From assembly GCA_009783865.1 (NCBI GenBank), contig WRCR01000047.1, positions 1 to 14,040 on the forward strand: a DNA stretch of 14,040 bases, read 5' to 3'. The position numbers and the translations under genes are program-made. The stretch is from Planctomycetaceae bacterium (lineage in GTDB: Bacteria > Planctomycetota > Planctomycetia > Pirellulales > Thermoguttaceae). The notes beneath the pieces are model-generated. The model saw only the letters and a program-made list of their open reading frames with translations. It was not told where the DNA came from and ran no database searches. This document shows, in pieces, positions 13,024 to 14,040 of the stretch (position 1 is the first letter of the stretch; every line of letters starts with the position of its first letter).

Positions 13024-14040
13024 TCAACCGGGAACGAAATAGTCAAGTTTTTGGAGGAGAAGAGTGCCGTCGATTGGTTTGGGGATGTAATCACTCATCC
13101 CGGCCTCGAGGCATTTTTCCCGGTCGCCGCTCATGGCGTGTGCCGTCATGGCGATGACCGGAATTGCCGGATTGCGGACACCGGACTCCGGCTTGCGGAG
13201 TGTTCGGACACATTCGTAACCATCCATGAGAGGCATCTGGCAATCCATCAGTACAATGTCAAAGTCGGCTTTTCTCAATTGTTCGAGTGCGACGATGCCG
13301 TTTTCGGCGACTATAACCGCATGGCCCATTGTCTGGAGCAATTCTGTGGCGACGATGACGTTGATTTTCACATCTTCGACAAGCAGAATGGACAAAGGTT
13401 GATTTCGTGTGACCGGCGTTCCAGCGACATCGAAAACAGCCGAATCTTCCTTTTCTTCAAATAATTTGAATAAAAGATCAAATCGAAAAACGGTTCCTTT
13501 GCCCGGTTCGCTATCCACACTGATCGTTCCGCCGATATGATCGATGAAATACTTGACGATAGCTAAGCCGAGACCTGTCCCGCCGAATTTTCGCGTCACC
13601 GAGGAGTCCGCTTGGGCAAAGGGATCAAACAGTGTCGAAAGAAATTCTTTGGCGATACCGACCCCCGTATCTTCAACTTCGCAATGAAGACAACAATGAT
13701 CTCCATCGATTGCCTCATGGCAACGAATGACAATAAACCCCTTCGATGTAAACTTTAAAGCGTTACCAATAATATTGAACAGGATTTGTCGAAACCGTCC
13801 CCCGTCGCCGAGTAGCGTCCTCGGGAGAGTTGGCGAAATCTCCCGTCGAAAATCCACCGATTTTTCTTCGGCGGTGAATTTCAAAGAGTGATAGATGTCG
13901 TCGAGAATTTCGCGTGGATGGAATGGATAAACCGACAACGTAAACTTACCTGCTTCGACTTTGGAAATATCGAGTACGTCATTGATAACGGAGAGAAGCG
14001 ATTTGGCACTGCTCTGAATGTGGGTGATGTACTCTGTTTG
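13024..14040 (-). CDS. Hybrid sensor histidine kinase, C-terminal part (cut by window edge)
   Basis: 338 codons are visible. The reading frame runs past 14040, so the N-terminus, sensor and phosphorylated His are outside the window. An apparent TTG start at 13938 is internal, because the homologous reading upstream gives 'INDVLDISKVEAGKF', the end of the dimerisation/phosphoacceptor domain. The ATP-binding domain follows with N box 'NIIGNALKFT', G1 'VEDTGVGIA', F box 'FDPFAQAD' and G2 'GGTGLGLAI'. A receiver domain comes next: 'ILLVEDVKIN', phosphoacceptor Asp in 'IVLMDCQMPLMDG', 'VIAMTAHA' and 'YIPKPID'. All key residues of both domains seem intact, so a working phosphorelay protein is likely. 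No Hpt domain or partner regulator is visible in the window. The signal sensed is unknown. Confidence 0.92.
   Translation of the reverse strand, partial: QTEYITHIQSSAKSLLSVINDVLDISKVEAGKFTLSVYPFHPREILDDIYHSLKFTAEEKSVDFRREISPTLPRTLLGDGGRFRQILFNIIGNALKFTSKGFIVIRCHEAIDGDHCCLHCEVEDTGVGIAKEFLSTLFDPFAQADSSVTRKFGGTGLGLAIVKYFIDHIGGTISVDSEPGKGTVFRFDLLFKLFEEKEDSAVFDVAGTPVTRNQPLSILLVEDVKINVIVATELLQTMGHAVIVAENGIVALEQLRKADFDIVLMDCQMPLMDGYECVRTLRKPESGVRNPAIPVIAMTAHAMSGDREKCLEAGMSDYIPKPIDGTLLLQKLDYFVPG

Noticed and set aside
13024..13938. Complete 304-residue kinase starting at TTG 13938
   Set aside because: The frame stays open to the window edge and encodes the end of the phosphoacceptor domain upstream, so the gene is longer and cut by the window.

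Overview
The window reads as ordinary chromosome of a planctomycete, most likely in the order Pirellulales. This assignment comes from family recognition, not from a search. The clues are the small protein joining an excisionase-type helix-turn-helix to a receiver-like domain, the Cys-rich-fronted beta-barrel porin, the PilM/PilN-like fusion, the YdjY-like domain, and the C-terminal scrap of a planctomycete-type tyrosine recombinase. Most genes lack a clear Shine-Dalgarno sequence; the helix-turn-helix/receiver gene is the exception.

Layout from left to right. At 29-1669 (+) is a membrane-anchored protein with a carboxypeptidase-regulatory-like fold. It overlaps the tail of a broken integrase (about 1650-2003, -). 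At 2090-3004 (+) is an exported metallo-beta-lactamase-fold hydrolase with its own sigma70-like promoter. A hairpin terminator at 3063-3090 separates it from the convergent helix-turn-helix/receiver gene (3214-3786, -). A 494-base gap with small repeats follows. At 4281-5516 and 5541-6773 (both -) are two tandem paralogues with Tat-type signals, an Ig-like domain and a polysaccharide-deacetylase-like barrel, 24 bases apart and probably one operon. At 6974-8542 (+) is a PilM/PilN-like type IV pilus or type II secretion inner-membrane protein. It converges on an outer-membrane porin (8694-10007, -). Between them sits a symmetrical pair of inverted palindromes inside an 11-bp inverted repeat, resembling a REPIN. 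A GT4 glycosyltransferase (10110-11216, -) is divergent from an undecaprenyl-diphosphatase fused to a YdjY-like domain (11304-12956, +). A heptamer tandem repeat and a 16-bp inverted repeat lie between that gene and a hybrid histidine kinase (13024 to beyond the right edge, -).

The window is cell-envelope themed: exported hydrolases, a porin, a glycosyltransferase, undecaprenyl carrier recycling and pilus/secretion assembly, with two signalling proteins. The genes are mostly single or paired units, not one large operon. I see no CRISPR array, tRNA, rRNA, defence island or intact mobile element, and no strong case for a wholly new multi-gene system. The most unusual items are the UppP-YdjY fusion with a frame-breaking 7-bp repeat at its junction, the REPIN-like element, and the tandem deacetylase-like pair whose divergence is concentrated in one segment.
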